From: Nocardioides litoris
GTDB taxonomy: Bacteria; Actinomycetota; Actinomycetes; Propionibacteriales; Nocardioidaceae
Assembly (NCBI RefSeq): GCF_006346315.1
Contig: NZ_VDMR01000011.1
Span: 1 to 32,117, forward strand
Reading direction: 5' to 3'
Length of the DNA: 32,117 nucleotides
Every line of letters starts with the position of its first letter. The stretch's first letter is position 1. The translations under genes were made by a program, and so were the position numbers. Below the pieces are notes generated by a model. The model had not been told where the DNA came from. It saw only the letters and a program-made list of their open reading frames with translations, and did not search any database. Shown here piece by piece: positions 30,959 to 32,117 of this stretch.

Positions 30959-31160
30959 GGGTGTTCCTCGCTGCTCGGGGGTGGCCGGGCGATCGTGCTA
31001 CCGGCGGGTTCTACTGATGAGTAACTTCATGGTACGAGGGCAGCCAAGCGGCTCGCAAGACTTCGGGCACAGAGGTGGCGAGCGTCTCCGCGGCGGCGAC
31101 CTGCACGTCGTCCCCCCTTTGGTCCAGTACCTGACCCGAGATATCTGACAGACTCTGGAC
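30959..31160. promoter_or_regulatory. Divergent control region fadE5-like / Rrf2 gene
   Basis: 202 bp, no gene. On the minus strand TTGCGA (31053-31058), 18-bp spacer, TACCAT (31029-31034) is a good promoter for fadE5. On the plus strand CAGACT (31149-31154) ends six bases before the Rrf2 ATG. A direct repeat CTGAC lies at 31131 and 31145, with the palindrome AGATATCT between; a possible Rrf2 site. Confidence 0.5.
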
Positions 31161-31619
31161 ATGCGAGTTTCCGCCAAGTCCGACTACGCGTTGCGCGCCC
31201 TCATCGAGATGGCCGGACGCGCGGACGGCAAGGCGGTCAGCGCCGAGGAGCTCGGACGGCTCCAGGAGATCCCCCACGGCTTCCTGCAGGCGATCCTCGC
31301 CGACCTCCGCCGCGCCGGCATCGTGATGTCGCAGCGCGGCCAGTCCGGCGGCTGGCGCATGGGACGCCCCGCCGACGACGTCTCCGTCGCCGACGTCATC
31401 CGCGCCGTCGACGGACCCCTCGTGTCCGTCTACGGCCTGCGCCCCGAGTCCGTCAGCTACAACGAGCGCGCCGACGTCCTCCAGCACGTCTGGATCGCCG
31501 CCCGCCGCTCGCTGCGCGACGTGTTCGAGGAGGTCTCGATCCAGCAGCTCTCCGACGGCAAGCTCCCCAAGGCCGTCACCTCCCGCACCGCCGACGACGA
31601 CGCCTGGCTGCCGCACTGA
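31161..31619 (+). CDS. Rrf2-family transcriptional regulator, no cysteines
   Basis: 152 aa. N-terminal winged helix (MRVSAKSDYALRALIEMA, then VSAEELGRLQEIPHGFLQAI, LADLRRAGIVMSQRGQSGGW) is the Rrf2 signature, with the dimer helix near the C-terminus. There is no cysteine in the whole protein, so it cannot bind an iron-sulfur cluster as IscR or NsrR do. A CymR-like or other non-cluster role is more likely. Target genes are unknown; the divergent fadE5-like gene is a candidate by position. ATG at 31161 is leaderless-like. Downstream lies the 131-bp repeat array. Confidence 0.88.
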   Translation: MRVSAKSDYALRALIEMAGRADGKAVSAEELGRLQEIPHGFLQAILADLRRAGIVMSQRGQSGGWRMGRPADDVSVADVIRAVDGPLVSVYGLRPESVSYNERADVLQHVWIAARRSLRDVFEEVSIQQLSDGKLPKAVTSRTADDDAWLPH

Positions 31620-31789
31620 GTTGTCGGGAGTCTTGCGGGCTCCCGCGTCCGCCTCGCCCGCGCCACCTGGGCTCGCTGCCGCCTGCTGGGTACGGCGGGC
31701 GGTCCGGACGCCGGGTCGTGCGCCCTGTGGTCCGGTCCTGCTGTGGTCGGGGCGCCTCCCGGGGGTCGGGGCCGACCGGCTGACCGGGC
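31620..31789. other. Gene-free stretch before the tandem array
   Basis: 170 bp between the Rrf2 gene and the repeat array. I see no convincing ORF, RNA or hairpin with T run. The last bases (GACCGGCTGACCGGGCC) resemble a decayed end of the 131-bp unit. Confidence 0.6.
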
Positions 31790-32117
31790 CACTCGGTGGT
31801 CGAGGAAGGCGCGCTGGCGCCTGTCTCGAGACCGCCTTGCCGGCTGCGGTCGTGTGGTCTCGAGACGGGACTTCGTCCCTCCTCGACCTCCGTGTGGGTC
31901 GGCCGAGGAGCTGATCGGGCCACTCGGTGGTCGAGGAAGGCGCGCTGGCGCCTGTCTCGAGACCGCCTCGTCGGCTGCGGTCGTGTGGTTTCGAGACGGG
32001 ACTTCGTCCCTCCTCGACCTCCGTGTGGGTCGGCCGAGGAGCTGATCGGGCCACTCGGTGGTCGAGGAAGGCGCGCTGGCGCCTGTCTCGAGACCGCCTC
32101 GTCGGCTGCGGTTGTGT
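31790..32117. repeat. 131-bp tandem repeat array, runs off the window
   Basis: Units at 31790-31920 and 31921-32051, then a partial one from 32052 to the end. Units 1 and 2 are nearly identical (a few C/T changes). Each complete unit carries two palindromes of the dispersed family: one with inner stem AGGCGC/GCGCCT (31796-31836, repeated 131 bp later) and one with inner stem GGGAC/GTCCC around TTC (31855-31889, repeated 131 bp later). No gene. Confidence 0.93.

Noticed and set aside
31012..31034. Palindromic operator over the fadE5-like promoter
   Set aside because: Only 6 of 11 base pairs match when folded on its centre; too weak to call.
31790..32117. CRISPR array
   Set aside because: The repeated unit is 131 bp with no variable spacers; the whole unit repeats. 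No cas gene is present.

Overview
The window is about 32 kb of very GC-rich DNA with strong third-position GC bias, dense genes on both strands, many GTG starts, a mycothiol-dependent type enzyme, a DUF222/HNH gene and DesA3- and FadE5-like lipid genes. This points to the chromosome of a high-GC actinobacterium. A member of Nocardioidaceae such as Nocardioides is my best guess from gene content; no rRNA or tRNA is present to confirm it.

Layout. 1-283: no gene, three copies of an imperfect palindrome downstream of a sigma-factor gene. 284-3211: an ECF-type sigma factor divergent from a membrane Ser/Thr kinase, with a secreted or anchored protein gene convergent on the kinase gene. 3263-6296: three plus-strand genes (amidohydrolase 3, S51 peptidase, DinB-like protein), each with its own -10 element at the start codon. 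6298-9824: accessory-looking stretch with a frameshifted GNAT gene, a DUF222/HNH gene under a LexA-like box, a doubtful small ORF, a doubly frameshifted Imm35/YrhB-type immunity gene and a collagen-like secreted protein. 9967-13839: minus-strand cluster of a PucR-type regulator, two tandem SGNH lipoproteins and a thioesterase. 13925-16298: ferredoxin reductase plus DesA3-like desaturase, divergent from the PucR gene. 16299-16426: three palindromes in a row between convergent genes. 16427-18085: phosphoglucomutase. 18118-20484: a DUF6351-type secreted protein. 20576-26353, all minus: alpha/beta hydrolase, luciferase-like monooxygenase, asparagine synthase, SDR and a mycothiol-dependent isomerase-family protein. 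26393-28996: a lysE/lysG pair bracketed by two paralogous envelope proteins. 29081-30958: FadE5-like acyl-CoA dehydrogenase, divergent from an Rrf2 regulator (31161-31619). 31620-32117: no gene; a 131-bp tandem repeat that runs off the window.

Three features cut across the annotation. (1) At 17 genes a -10-like hexamer (NANNNT, often TANNNT) ends 6-8 nt before the start codon, with no convincing Shine-Dalgarno, which suggests leaderless mRNAs; seven other genes have a clear Shine-Dalgarno. (2) One palindrome family, with conserved outer arms (GGTGGTCGAGGA ... TCTCGAGACC) and inner stems that differ between copies but still pair, lies just 3' of genes at four places and forms the 131-bp array at the right edge. 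(3) The 6.3-9.8 kb stretch shows decay (single-base frameshifts) beside an SOS-type operator. The most interesting functional unit is the sigma factor/kinase/secreted protein cluster at the left, which has no visible anti-sigma factor.
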